Of a stretch of DNA of 64,000 bases, positions 1-12,100 are shown piece by piece. The stretch is taken from positions 215,230,373 through 215,294,372 of the forward strand of contig CP136061.1 in the NCBI GenBank assembly GCA_032622095.1. Reading direction: 5' to 3'. Within the stretch, counting starts at the first letter, position 1; every line of letters starts with the position of its first letter. This stretch comes from Siphonodentalium dalli (Eukaryota; Mollusca; Scaphopoda; Gadilida; Siphonodentaliidae). Position numbers and translations under genes: made by a program. A model generated the notes under the pieces. It was not told the origin of the DNA. It made no database searches and saw nothing but the letters and a program-made list of their open reading frames with translations.

Positions 1-1670
1 AAATAGCATGCAATTAACTGGCAAGAATCAATCATGCTAGTAGTCTGGTCCATAAGCTCAAATTTTGGGGTAAACTTAGAACAAATTTGGACTAAGTTGT
101 TTCTTATAACATTTTGAAGAGGAAGATATCCTCTATAACATATCCAAAATCCGCTAAATTCCGCTTTGAGGATTTTTTGTAATTCAAGATGGCGTCCAAG
201 ATGGCTGTTAGTAGAGTCGCTTATGTCCGATTTTGGGCCCCCGTGGGAAATTCATGAACAAATATAGGGACCATGTTTATGAGCCAGTAATGGCCTCTAC
301 TTCAGAAAAATATTTGTTAGACCCCCTGGGGTCGCGACTGGATGGTCTGATGACGTCACAAAGATGGCCGCCATGCTAATTTTGTTAAGTTCGCTATTGT
401 TTGATTTCATGATAAAATATAATTTTGATATAAAATAGATGGCAATCCTTTTGTACAGTGTATTGTGGGACGCCATGTTATATTTTTATATAAAAAATTG
501 TCATCTCGATCAAAGATGGCTGCCAAAATGGCGACCGGAAGTGGGAAAATTGATGAATTTCCATACATGTCGCCTACATAATTTCCGGTTGTATCGAACT
601 GGTGACGATTAGGGATTATAATTCTCTTCAATCATGATAACAAATCACTTAGGCATCACATTAGTTGATTTCTTGAATCATAACCTTGAGTGGTATAAAT
701 TTTCACCAAAATATACTTTTTTATTTTCTAACGATTTCCTTATTAGAAATTTAGAATTAATCGATGCTAGAAATTAGTAGGATCATTACATATAAGATAT
801 TTACATCTAATTGGATCCAGAAACTGTCAACTTAATCCAAGATGGCTTCCAATATGGCGGCCAAAATACGCAATTTTACCCTATTTCAGCTATTACGTTT
901 CTGTCATATTGAAGGTGAATATAGCAGACTAATTGGCTTCTTCCAAATATATATATTCGACATGTTATGACACATTCCTATTAGTTGTCTTACGACATGA
1001 CTCAAAATGCGAGTTCATATCACAATTATTGTCAAATAACCATCGTGAAAAATCGCCAAACATTATATTAGTATACGTCAAATAACATGTCCACCACAGG
1101 AGAACGATATCTCGGTGTTAGATATATGAATGAATGTACTTATGTGCTCCGATTTAGATAATCCGGACTTATTAATATCTTATTGTAATCGAGATGGCCG
1201 CCAGTGTGGCGGAAATGTCGAAATTTGACATTAAAATACATATATGTCCAACATATATCCCAGCATGTAAGAATAACACATATGCATATTATTACCATAC
1301 ATGAGCTATCGGTGGGAACACACCGTTCACTACATAAAACCGAAATATATGTGCAAGCACGTTAAGTATATAGATTTGTGCCAAACTCGATTATGATATT
1401 ATATAAATATTTTAATAGAGACCAACATGGTATGTGGATAGAATAGTGAAGTTGCCAACTTCAGGCGCCTTCAGCTACCAACGCTCAAATGATGCATGTG
1501 ATTGCCATACGTTCTTGAATATTGATAACGATTGAGTATATCTATACTCGTATACTAAAAGGTCTATAACGACGGACTCAATCACATTATTGTATATAGC
1601 TACCAGTGGCTGGCTTTTGAAGCCTGAAATTGAAAATATATACCAGGATATTATAGCTATACTTTATTCT
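1..1670. repeat. Left arm of a large inverted pair, with AAGATGGC-type motifs
   Basis: No gene is seen here. The stretch is AT-rich and carries the motif AAGATGGC or close variants in the forward direction near 187, 198, 361, 514, 838 and 1192, often followed by a second ATGGCGG-like copy. Two parts reappear reverse-complemented on the far side: AGTAGAGTCGCTTATGT (near 210) matches near 4865-4885, and GACGTCACAAAGATG (near 352) matches near 4728-4752. These pairs suggest the decayed arms of one transposon of about 4.7 kb. Its exact ends were not found, and the left end may lie outside the window. Confidence 0.5.
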
Positions 1671-1674
1671 TTTC

Positions 1675-1915
1675 CATTTCACTATGGTGTATGTATACCA
1701 CCGGTAAATGGTAAATGAACGAGGTTGGATAGTCTGTCGTAATAACACGGATGTTTTCTGACATAATATTCATAAAAAGTCTTCGTAAAATCAATCCTTG
1801 TATGGGTACTCTTGGTGATTGGAATGGACAATCGACACCAATGATCAGACACCCCTTTTACCATTCTGGCAAACATATATGTGTAGGAAGAAATGTTGAT
1901 GATTGTCTCATTCTT
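1675..1915 (-). repeat. Dispersed repeat J, copy 1
   Basis: The sequence is similar, in reverse orientation, to 29290-29475. Shared stretches include the parts reading GTTGGATAGTCT, TTTTCTGACATAAT and CAAACATATATGTGTAGGAAG. Short open frames on both strands here (64 codons each) are mirrored only as broken frames in the second copy, so they are not treated as genes. The superfamily is not recognised. Confidence 0.6.
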
Positions 1916-1970
1916 AAACTTCTTCTTGTCATCAGTTCATACTAAGTACCGGTACATTTCCACATGTACA

Positions 1971-2493
1971 TTAAAGATACGGGCGGCGTTGGCGGTGGGT
2001 ATGCTGTTAAAATATTCACCTCCGTCAAAAACCGCCATAAACAGAAAGAATAGTAAAATATAGACATACTTTGTTCTTATACCAATCAGAAATTGGCATT
2101 ATGTTATGTTATTGTCAATTGTATTTCCTTTGTTATGTAAACAAAAGCAAAAAACGTTACGTTTCCTGACTTTTGTTTAGATCCGGATATGGTAAACATA
2201 AAGAGCGTTGTTTGTTACTGTTTTCCTGATATGGAAATAATAAAGATCGTTTATATCATTTTTGTGTGATTAACCAATCGAATTGCGCGGTGTTATGTAA
2301 ACAGAAGAACAACTTCAGTAACACGAGCAGGCTCTTGTTTACGTACACCACCGTACGTCTTGACGATAATATACTATTTACGCGCTGATTATATTTGGCA
2401 TATGAACACAACTATATATTTTTTAATATTCCTTCTGTTGGCGATTTGAACAAATATGAATATTTCTGCAACGAACGCCGCCCGTGCCTTTAA
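1971..2493. mobile_element. TTAA-flanked MITE, family E copy 1
   Basis: The element is bounded by TTAA at 1971-1974 and 2490-2493. Its ends are inverted repeats of the type AGATACGGGCGGCG on the left and CGCCGCCCGTGCCT on the right. The interior resembles the other family E copies at 11779-13070, 53129-53631 and 62673-63484 (shared GGCGGTGGGTAT and AACCGCCATAAACAGAAAGA parts). It has no long reading frame, so it is non-autonomous. TTAA flanks are typical of piggyBac-like targeting, but the terminal bases are not a clear piggyBac signature. Confidence 0.7.
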
Positions 2494-4170
2494 TATGTCG
2501 ACCAAGATGGGATCTTTACAAATTTGAACTAGAACTCGAGCAATATATTTACTTGTATTTACAGCGATATTAGAATAGTTTTGTATAACTGTAATAATGT
2601 GTGTATATAATTAATTTGTCTCATATACAAGTAGCGCTAATGTGTATATGAACCATAACACTCTCGTTAGGTGGGGTGAATATAAAATAATTCCCGGTCT
2701 ACGATTAAACATATACTTATTGTTGTTGTATTATTCATGGAATAAATACTGTTTAAACTAAGATCTACGGTATTTGATCAAACTGGATAGCGTATCACGT
2801 GAACATGTATGGAGCTCTTCACACAATAGCATGACCATGACCGTGTTCTGCTGAAGTTAATATATATATATATATATGCCACTTGGTTGGGGTAGATTAT
2901 CACGATGCATAAATGCGGCATGGTATATACAATTTGTGGGATATAGCCAGACTGATCTGACAACTCCTTGTCGAATATAACTGGAACAGTTTGGGGCATT
3001 ATGATATATATGAATCGGCCTATATAATATGATCTGAAAGAGGCCATTATTATTATAGTGAACCATGACCACCTCCGTAGTTACGCGTGCTAATTCAACT
3101 TCCTTCATTTCCGCATTTCATTTGGTTCATGATAACGTTCTAACCCAGCATCAACATGGCACGTCACGAACTGTTATTAACTCCAACTAGTACTTCGCAG
3201 TATGCTGTAAGAAGTTAGTGGACTGTGTTGTCCACAATGTCATTCAGTATTCAGAACTTGGATTCCAGAGTATAGTGGACATAGTAAATAAAACTGATGA
3301 CATGACACCAGAAGACCCATCACTACTAAACGACGCATCACTCGTTTCCCTCGCCTCACCCGTTTCCCACTGTGTGGTCATACAGTTCGTCAAAACACAG
3401 GAATTAGTATTATAATAAGTATCGCATGTCCATTTTTGGCTCGTATCTACAATTCTACAATTCACATTATTTCGTCATCCAAGCTGAAGGGTTGGATATG
3501 CAGAGCAGTTGCGCAGTCCCTGTTGATTTCTATAAACTTCAAAATAATCACCAATAAAGTGCGACCAAGAACCACTTTCCTATTGAACTGATGTAAAATG
3601 CAATGCATTGTATCACTAAACTCTTCACATGCCTACATCATAGAAATCAGTATGGGATATTAGTTGGCTGTATACTATCACTGGTCCATACCAGCCTACT
3701 GTGTTCATGCCAAGGCAGATTTCGTCTACTGGGTGAATCACTTTGTGTGGCTATCACCAACTAACTCAACACGAGGAAAGCCAAGAACCAGACACACAAT
3801 TTCGCCTGTTTTCGGGGATCTAGTCTGGTGTATGATAATGTTCATTTCAACTGAATAAATATGTCCTGGGATGTCAATAACGTATAGTAACGTCTCAAAA
3901 CTCCACATATGCTATGACAGTGGTTGGACTACTTTGTTGAATACCATCATCCAGATTTCAGAACCTGGTATACACAATATATAACTTTAAGCTTGATACG
4001 AGACACTACCCCTTATACTGATATATTCCCCACCTATGGGGTCTATTCTATTTTAATCTGCCGTTGTTATCAATGCGATTGAAACGTGCTAAGATCAACT
4101 AAACGAGGTACACATTGTGAAAGTAGCCGATTAACCTAATTCCCCATGATGGAATGACAGGGCGATATTT
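2494..4170. other. Intergenic stretch without a recognised gene
   Basis: A short TA microsatellite lies near 2858-2876. Two short open frames at 3218-3415 (plus) and 3664-3858 (plus) have no recognisable domain. They sit near partly repeated phrases (for example around 3245-3275 and 3945-3970, both reading like TTCAGAACYTGG). Nothing else could be supported. Confidence 0.4.
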
Positions 4171-4990
4171 GGTGATGTAACGAACACTGACTGTCGTATT
4201 TTGACTGCCATTTTGGTAGCCATCTTGTGTGAAATTGAACAGTTCTATTGAAATATGATAATAATTCCGTATGTGACATGAATATTTCGTTCCCATCACT
4301 GAATTCCGCTCATTTCTTTAAATCTATTGCTAGTACAATATCGGAATTGATTTTTGACAAGAAGCTATAATTCGGTTGTCTAAATTGGATTTTTGATATA
4401 TCGAGCATGTTTTGTACAATACAATTGGTGCACTACATTACCGAAGCAATAAGTAAAGATATAAGTGTCACAATTCGCAGTCGCTACCAATCGGAAAGAC
4501 AGTTACATGATATTCTTGAAAATCGCAAAATTGTTTATTTTATGGTGCCATTTTGGCAGCCATCTTTGACTTGAGTAACATTTCCCCGTAAAATTGGGTT
4601 CTGTACTTTGAGAACTACTAAATTGATGAATTGCCCTAACTGAAAAATATATATAACAATTAAGAAAAGAAATATGCGCAGATTTCGTCAGTTCTCAGGA
4701 CAACCCTACATCTAAACTGAACTGACAATGACGTCATCTTTGTGACGTCATAATTCTCTCCAGTCGCGGACCCATGAAGTCTAACAAACTTTTTTTGACA
4801 AAGTAAGTGATACCCTATCATAATACCATAGTCTCTACATTTGTTCCAAAAAATTCCCACGAAAGTACATAAGCGACTCTACTATGTCATTTTCGGTTAC
4901 ATCGGTTGATACCATTATAGTGAGAAAATCTTGTCATATGTATTCACATATATGGAATTTGTTGAGAATTGTGACTTTATTTTGTATTTA
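4171..4990. repeat. Right arm of the large inverted pair
   Basis: This is the counterpart of the left arm at 180-850. The motif now appears reverse-complemented as GCCATCTT or GCCATTTTGG near 4209-4225, 4547-4562 and 4737. The CRE-like GACGTCA elements and the 17-bp string near 4870 pair with the left arm. No transposase-like reading frame was seen between the arms. Confidence 0.5.
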
Positions 4991-5226
4991 GCATATTAAC
5001 TGACAATTGGAGCAATGAAATATGCCATTCATGGGGTCACCACCCTTTCCGATAACTCGATTTTACAGAACGCCGTATAACATTTCACAAAAAATTACCA
5101 TTGGGATTCTAGTCACATTTCATCAAGAAATTGGAAGAACTGTGCAGTGTTAGTGATGCATTCCATTTTTTATGTATATTCCAACTCAATGGTATTTTAA
5201 CCCTTTACCCAACAAACCGGCCCTGT

Positions 5227-5295
5227 GCCAATGCATTCTCTTATATATGCGAGTCGACCATAGGTCGCCTCGCATATATAAGAGAATGCATTGGC
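5227..5295. repeat. 69-bp palindromic module P, copy 1
   Basis: The stems run from GCCAATGCATTCTC through TTATATATGCGAG, 27 bp each, around a 15-bp loop region containing GACCATAGGTC. The same module occurs at 5376-5444 and 23696-23758 (reverse), at 17742-17810 (forward), and broken at 23585-23632, 51631-51666 and 62037-62177. Confidence 0.85.
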
Positions 5296-5375
5296 TTAAC
5301 ACATTAAAAATTATAAAATTGTTAAAGAATGTAAGAAAAAAATGGTAAAAAGTGTTTTAAAAAGTTTTGTTTTAG

Positions 5376-5444
5376 GCCAATGCATTCTCTTATATATGCG
5401 AGGCGACCTATGGTCGACTCGCATATATAAGAGAATGCATTGGC
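5376..5444. repeat. 69-bp palindromic module P, copy 2 (reverse orientation)
   Basis: This has the same stems as copy 1. The loop reads as the reverse complement (GACCTATGGTC), which gives its orientation. Confidence 0.85.
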
Positions 5445-5597
5445 ACAGGGCATAACTGTAACTATCACAATGTGGTCAAGGAGCCGGTTCCAATGATATC
5501 CATATGTGTATGGTTCTATTGAGACAGACCGAAGATATTTTAGGCTGTTGAAGCTTTATTTGGCCGGTTTTGGCCGGTTTGTTGGGTAAAGGGTTAA

Positions 5598-6056
5598 GGA
5601 AATGTGTTAGTAGCACCGTTTCATGTGGAACTATTTAAATTTTACTTCTCATGTCGTTAGCTTTGGTAAATATTCATTAAATATGCATTTTGCCGTTCAT
5701 AATCTGGCACCATATGGTTTTCTATGAGAAAATGCCTGATAAAAATGCAGTGCAAACATGCCAGTGTGTGAACGTACCCTTATAGTGATGGTATATCTAT
5801 CATCCATGCATGGTGCACAATATATTGCTGTTGAATCCGTGTAGGAAAACTTTGTTTTTAAATATTCAGAGCATTTATGCCACCCCCTCTTTTATAGTAA
5901 TTCCAAAACCTTTCAAGCTTAATTTGCAGAAATTAAATGTAACCCAGCATTTGTACCCATTATCTGGATAGTATATGTTCGTCACAATATTTCAGAGATA
6001 TATCAATAACTTTCAGTGGTAATTGTTTTCAACTTTTTTCATTGTGAATTTTCCAG
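5598..6056. other. Intron or upstream sequence, nothing recognised
   Basis: AT-rich sequence between the MITE and the first visible exon. It ends in a pyrimidine tract and the AG acceptor at 6055-6056. No other feature was seen. Confidence 0.4.
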
Positions 6057-6152
6057 CATCAAACAATACACAGGCAGCTGTTCCTCGACACATTGTGGCC
6101 GTCCATGGCCGTAACGTGAGCGATAACACAACATACGAGGAATACTTTGAAG
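6057..6152 (+). CDS. Exon 1 (in window) of the mucin-like membrane gene
   Basis: The acceptor TTTTCCAG ends at 6056 and the donor GTCAGT starts at 6153. The exon opens with two bases of a split codon and ends one base into the next, so both flanking introns are phase 1. The frame reads SNNTQAAVPRHIVAVHGRN and continues to EEYFE, with NNT and NVS sequons. It is the least certain exon because it is short, but its phase fits the next exon exactly. Confidence 0.5.
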
Positions 6153-9100
6153 GTCAGTTCTTGCGTTTAATGTAAATAATAAATATGTTTCTGATATATA
6201 TCGTCAAAATAGTTTGCATAGTCTTTGTTAGGTTGCGAGAGGGAATTCCACAGAAAGGTGGTACGAAAAATAACCAACATCTTATGCTTTAACCTTTTCA
6301 CTGTTTATGACGTTGAGTGATAGCCGATGACGTTATGGTAATTTTCCAGTGGAAAACTATAACGGGGATGTCACAAAAACCATAACACTGACTCAGTTGA
6401 AATGCTATATTCATTCAGAATCGCGGAAAATCACACATGAAACTTCAAAATACAATTGTTCCGATGCACAAATCTCTGAGTTCCAGTTACGAATAATTGC
6501 CGACTGCTAGTGTGCTGAAGTTGGTCCGTATTCAGTACGGACGTAAAGCGCACAGTACATTGTACGTCCGTAGTTAGTATTGACGTATTGTAGCCAAGAG
6601 GTTAAATTATTCCTGGGTATTATGATCTTTTTGTTTTTCTTATAGTTCTCAGATTATATATGTTGTGGTGTATATTTGACAAGACTTGGTAGGTACGAAG
6701 GGTGATTCGATAGCTGAATGTTGCAAATTTTGTATGTTCTAAATTGTATCCCTTATCGATGTTTTCTGCACACAGGAGCGTGTTTAAGGTGCACATATCG
6801 TTTCAATTTCACCATGGAATCTCCCGCAGCATCCTCTCTTTTTACCCAGAGCAATTATATGTCCAACTTAATAGAACTCACGTTTGTATCACCCCGAAAG
6901 GCGCGAGGTCTGTCTTTTTACCATCTACTGTACTTGAACTCTATTTCTAATGGATGTTACGAAAATTCCTGCTATTTCCAACCAGCTCTTCTAATTGGTG
7001 ATTCTCCAATCAACTTCCAGGAACAGCACCTGATGTACCGACCACCATTCCCGTTTCAACAACTGGCGTACCACCATCAACATCAAGCAAAGATGACAAC
7101 ACGACAACTGATGAAACTCAAGTAACCAGTTTGCTCAATATTCAAACATCAGACACCATTACCGTGGCAGCCGCGGATGACGCAGATACGTCGTCGTCTT
7201 TGACTGAGACAACCGACATACGTCAATCTACAATTTCTTTCGAAATCAGAGGCGGTCTTTCCACAGAAGTGTCTCCACCTGTCTCATCTGAAGGAATCAA
7301 ATCGAGTCAGGAGTATTTACTGGACGATGAACAATCCGTTTCGACAATCACTACCCACCCAGATGTATCGTCTGCTTCAGACGACAGTTCAGCTCTTGTG
7401 TCAACTTTTGTTTCAGAAGATTTGATGACAAAACAGGCTGTTGTTCTCACTGATATCCAACCGACTTCTACCATATCAGATATCGAATCAACTGCTGTTC
7501 CAGTCGATGGTGTGACGACCAATCATATTGTCATTCTCACTGATATCAAACCGACTTCCACCCTGTCAGATATCAAATCAACTGCTGGTCCAGTCGATGA
7601 TTCGACGACCAAACAGACTATCGTTCTCACAGATATCCAACCGACTTCCACCATATCAGATATCAAATCAACTGCTGTTCCAGTCGATGATGTGACGACC
7701 AATCAGATTGTCATTCTCACTGATATCAAACCGACTTCCACCCTGTCAGATATCAAGGCAACTGCTGGTCCAGTCGATGATGTGACGACCAAATATATTG
7801 TCATTCTCAGTGATATCAAACCGACTTCCATCCAGTCAGATATCAAATCAACTGCTGATCCAGTCGATGATTCGACGACCAAACAGACTATCGTTCTCAC
7901 AGATATCCAACCGACTTCCAACCAGTCAGATATCAAATCAACTGATGTTCCGACCGATGTTGAACCAGCCGCTACTGGCGAATCGACTTCGGAACTAGCG
8001 TACCAATCATTTACTTCAGCAAGTGGTTCTGATTCAATAGACGCGAGTTATACCGTTGGCACCAGTTACCAGTATCACACCGAGACGTATGTCCTGCCTA
8101 ATCCCACTACGCTGACAACAGACATTAAAACAGTGGTTCTTGTGTCTGCTGGTGAGTCAAGCTCGATTATTTCTTTTGTCACGGCGGTTGTCGATGGTCA
8201 GTCGACAGTGGCGTCAGAAGGTGCTATCGTCTCGTCGTCTGCTTTTAATCCAACTCTGACAGATTCCACTTCAAGATCATCGGTAACAACGCAACTCACA
8301 AAATCATATACATCTACATCTGAACATCCTAGTGTGACTAGTCGTCAACCAAGTTTCACGGGAACAACAACCGCCAAACCTGTTGAATATCGTATTCTTT
8401 TTGTGTTCTCGTCTTATGGAGTTGGTCCTGCGGTAAGTTTTTTTTTTTTTATGAAAATAGAGATATTTATCTTCCAAAGTCCATAGAATCGATGGATATA
8501 AAATCTTAAAGCGTCATGCATGGCGGTCTGAAGCCCGAAATCATGCTGGTTATTCTTACACCACGACCGGTCATTGGATCTAAATAGGCTAATAGATACA
8601 TTAGATACTTTTATATTGGGTTATATAAACTCCGAGAAGACTTATTCAAGTCACATAATTTCGAAAAATGGTCCCGACTTATCTTTAGCATAAAATAACA
8701 AAGGGCGTTCCTTTTTAGTGTATTGCTGATATGGTTAACATTATATTCCACAAGCCGGTACCGGGTTTTTTTTTTTTTAAATTAAGTAAAAACTAACATT
8801 TTTGCAATTTCAAGCCGCCATCTTGGTAGCCATCTTTGAAACCATCATCACAATTTCTGCTGAAATAACGAACTGAGATTCTGAAACATAATCAGTGAGC
8901 CATAGTGCCATACTGTTCTGGTTATTTTCCAGTATATACCTTCTCCAAAAAGATACCCATTTTGACCGCCATCTTGGTTTAACCCGAATTTCTCAAATTC
9001 CTCAAGGCTGCCAGCTTGTCAGCCGGTGAATTCTTCACAGGCTGGGTGGGTGTGGGGGTAAAAACGAAAACGCGACTACGAAAAGAGTTTCACGTTATGA

Positions 9101-12100
9101 ATATTTACGCTGATTTAACAGTAAATTTACTTGAACTTTCTGGAATTTCCATGGAATTCTTCAAACATTTTCTAAATATATCAAAATATAAAATAGATGA
9201 TTAAGTTAACTGTGCTCTCTTAACCCACAGAATGGCTCGCTAGCATTGAGATTTGTGCGCGCCTTGACGGACACGCTAAACAAGTACCTGGTGCTTGCCC
9301 CCAGGATGAGGCGTTCTGTTGGTATTCAACGTTTCGTCGAGAGTGGAATCCATGTAGTCAACAATCCAAGATACGTGAACAACACCAGTGATAAACAAGG
9401 ATATGTGGTGACAGTCACCTCAAGAAATGGTAAGAGTTTATTTTATATTTATCGTCAGCGCAGCATGCATGCGCTGCCAAAAAGGATTTTGTTATTTTGA
9501 GAAAAAAAAACTTAAAATAAGAAAAATTATCTTGGGAGTGTCATATTTTCAAATAGTTAGAAAAATAAATTTCTCATAAAAATTTAAATTCTAATTATGA
9601 GAATAGTTTTCTTAATGTTTTCTAAGATCAGTTTTTTCTCTCTCATATTTTCTTTACAGTAAGAATTAATTTCTTCAATAATAGAAAATCTTTTTTCAAT
9701 ATCTAGAAAAGTATTAGAAATATTTTCTTATATCCTAGGAAGTCTTTTTCTTAATATCTCGAATATGTATCTAGACTGGAAAATTCGGGAGTATACGTAG
9801 AAAATGATCTTGTTCTTATATCCACAAAATATATTTCTTAAAGCTAGAATTTATTTATAATACTTTAAGAAAGGAACTTTCTTACTTTCTAGACCAAAGT
9901 AAGAAAAATATTCTAAAATTTCTAGAAATATAAAAAAATGTGTTTCTTGCAATTTCTAAATTTAAGAAAAGTTTGTAGTACACTTAGAAAATATATTTTC
10001 TCAAAACAAGAAAAAAGTTTTTTTTAACAGGTAAAATTAGTTCTCATAATTAGAAAATTATCCTCACATGTTTTTCTTGAATGGTAAATTCTTGAAATGA
10101 GAACATGGGAGTATTTTTCTCATTTCAAAATTTACCATGTGAGAAATATTCCACAAGGGCATCTTGTGAAGGAAATATCTACAACTAAAAAGTGCAGGAC
10201 TTCAACTCTTAAAGGGGTACTCCCATTGACATAACTTTCAAGTTAGATTGTGTTCGTGTTTATATGAGTTTCGTATAAACCTAATTTAACGACGAAAATA
10301 TTGATCTTGGAAATAAAAATATTACGATTTCAAACTTCGCGCCATGTTTTTGACCTTCACCGGAGAAGACGCAGGTTGCAGGATGAACCGGAAGTTCAAT
10401 TGATGCCTGCAATCTCTTCCATCGAACCATCTCACCCCCTATAAAAATACTTGACGCTTTATGAATCTTGTTTTTTCTCTTTTTTTCCAAATTGGTTATA
10501 GCGGGACTTCCTTTTGCATATAACATGTTTTGTTCGCAACTCAATAATGTTCGTCGTAAACGGCCGTCGATAACAGACACCCAACATGTGAGATTTCAAG
10601 AACGGTAACTCGTAATGGCATAATTCGCCATTTTATGACTCCAGTCATAAATTCATTTATTAAATAATTAAATTTGACTTTTATGATAGCCTGTTAACCG
10701 GAACGTTTTCAGTAGACATCGTCGACTCAAATACGTTATTTTAAAATATAATATTGATATTAGATCGCAATTGTTACCGGGAATTTATTGAAATTGGCGT
10801 ACAGTACCCCTTTAAAGATGGTCTATCTCTTCCAAGAAAGTTTCAAATAGTTTCCGGGATATAAAATATAACAGATATGAATCGAGTAAACCTTTGGAAA
10901 TTAGCAATTAGTTCTATACATGGAATGCACCTCCAGAACATTGACTACGAATTATAGCATATGGTGTTTCCTCTTGAAATCGGTTTTTATAACAAAAAAT
11001 ATGCTGTTGTATCACAGTAAACCGGTTTCTAATCAACAGGACGACGAGTCGATGCACAGATAATTGTCGACTTGATGCGCTCGTCCGAAGTGGAGGAGTT
11101 TCTTGAAAAACAGGTACTATTGTATAATTTTCGCTTATTTGCGCATGCGTGTATTTCGAGGAGTGGGCCAGACATGTTGTCTTACAGTTGTCCCAGGGAG
11201 TTTAACTGGCACTGGATACCTACTGCAGTATGGCAAGCCAAACCGCTATTTAACATTAATTTTACTTAAGTGAAATAAAACACAGTTTTTATTTCAATTA
11301 AGTAAAATTATTTTTTACTTAAGTAAAATAAATGTACATTTGGGTTTTTTCACTTAAGTGAAATAAGCGCCCATCTACCGGCCATCGATAGAGGTAATTT
11401 ATTTTACTTAAGTAAAATTAACCCACTGTTTTACTTAAGTAGAATTCTTTTTTTACTTAATTAAAATAAAGGTCATTTTTTATTTTACTTAAGTAAAAAA
11501 TCATTGTACTTAATTTAAAACATGGTTATTATTACTCTAGTAAAATTGTTTTTTATTTAAGTGAAATAAAAAATGACCGTTATTTTACTTAAGTAAAATA
11601 AAATATGATTTTATTTCACTTAAGTAAAATAAAGTGTCATTTTATTTTACTTAAGTAAAATTAATATTAAATAGCGGTTTGGCTTGCCATACTGCATCTG
11701 CCTACAACAGTAAAACGGCTGAGGCACATACCTCCGGTTTGTATCAATGATTCAACAATTGCACCTGTATTGATTACATTAAAGGGACGGGCGGCCTTCG
11801 TTGTAGGTTATTTTTTTAGAAATAACATTTATAAAATTATGATAATTTCCACAAGAATATACTAATAGTATAGCATAATAATTATATGAATGCGATATTA
11901 TTCACAAAAACGCTTTGTGTCAGACAATTCAGTGAATTGTTTATATGCAGTCACGATAATGCGCCAATTCCTTGTTTAGATTCGCGCACATTATACGTCA
12001 GTTGTAAAAACCCCTAATTTGATGCGACCACAATTTACAACTCACAATACGACTCATAGTAATATTCCTTATTTGGTATGTATTACCATATATAGGTTAG

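Larger units (their letters stand above)
5197..5597. mobile_element. piggyBac-like MITE, family A copy 1 (two palindromic modules)
   Basis: TTAA at 5197-5200 and 5594-5597 flank a 393-bp element. The inverted termini begin CCCTTTACCCAACAAACCGG on the left and mirror this on the right. TTAA duplication with a CCC-starting terminus is the piggyBac pattern (established knowledge). Inside lie two 69-bp near-perfect palindromes at 5227-5295 and 5376-5444, in opposite orientation, so the core can fold at two scales. There is no coding capacity. Confidence 0.85.

Noticed and set aside
3218-3858. Short plus-strand frames that might be exons
   Set aside because: No matching acceptor/donor phases with the mucin-like gene, and the area shows internal repetition.
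6718-7125. 135-codon open frame before the Ser/Thr-rich exon
   Set aside because: It is in another frame from the repeat-coding frame, overlaps the exon past 7021, and shows no domain or signal peptide consistent with the gene.
7307-7936. Antisense frames within the tandem-repeat exon
   Set aside because: They follow the 90-bp repeat on the wrong strand. The plus strand gives the Ser/Thr-rich protein and fitting splice sites.
11222-11697. hAT assignment from the CAG start of the termini
   Set aside because: The 8 bases on each side do not match, so no hAT-type duplication was seen.
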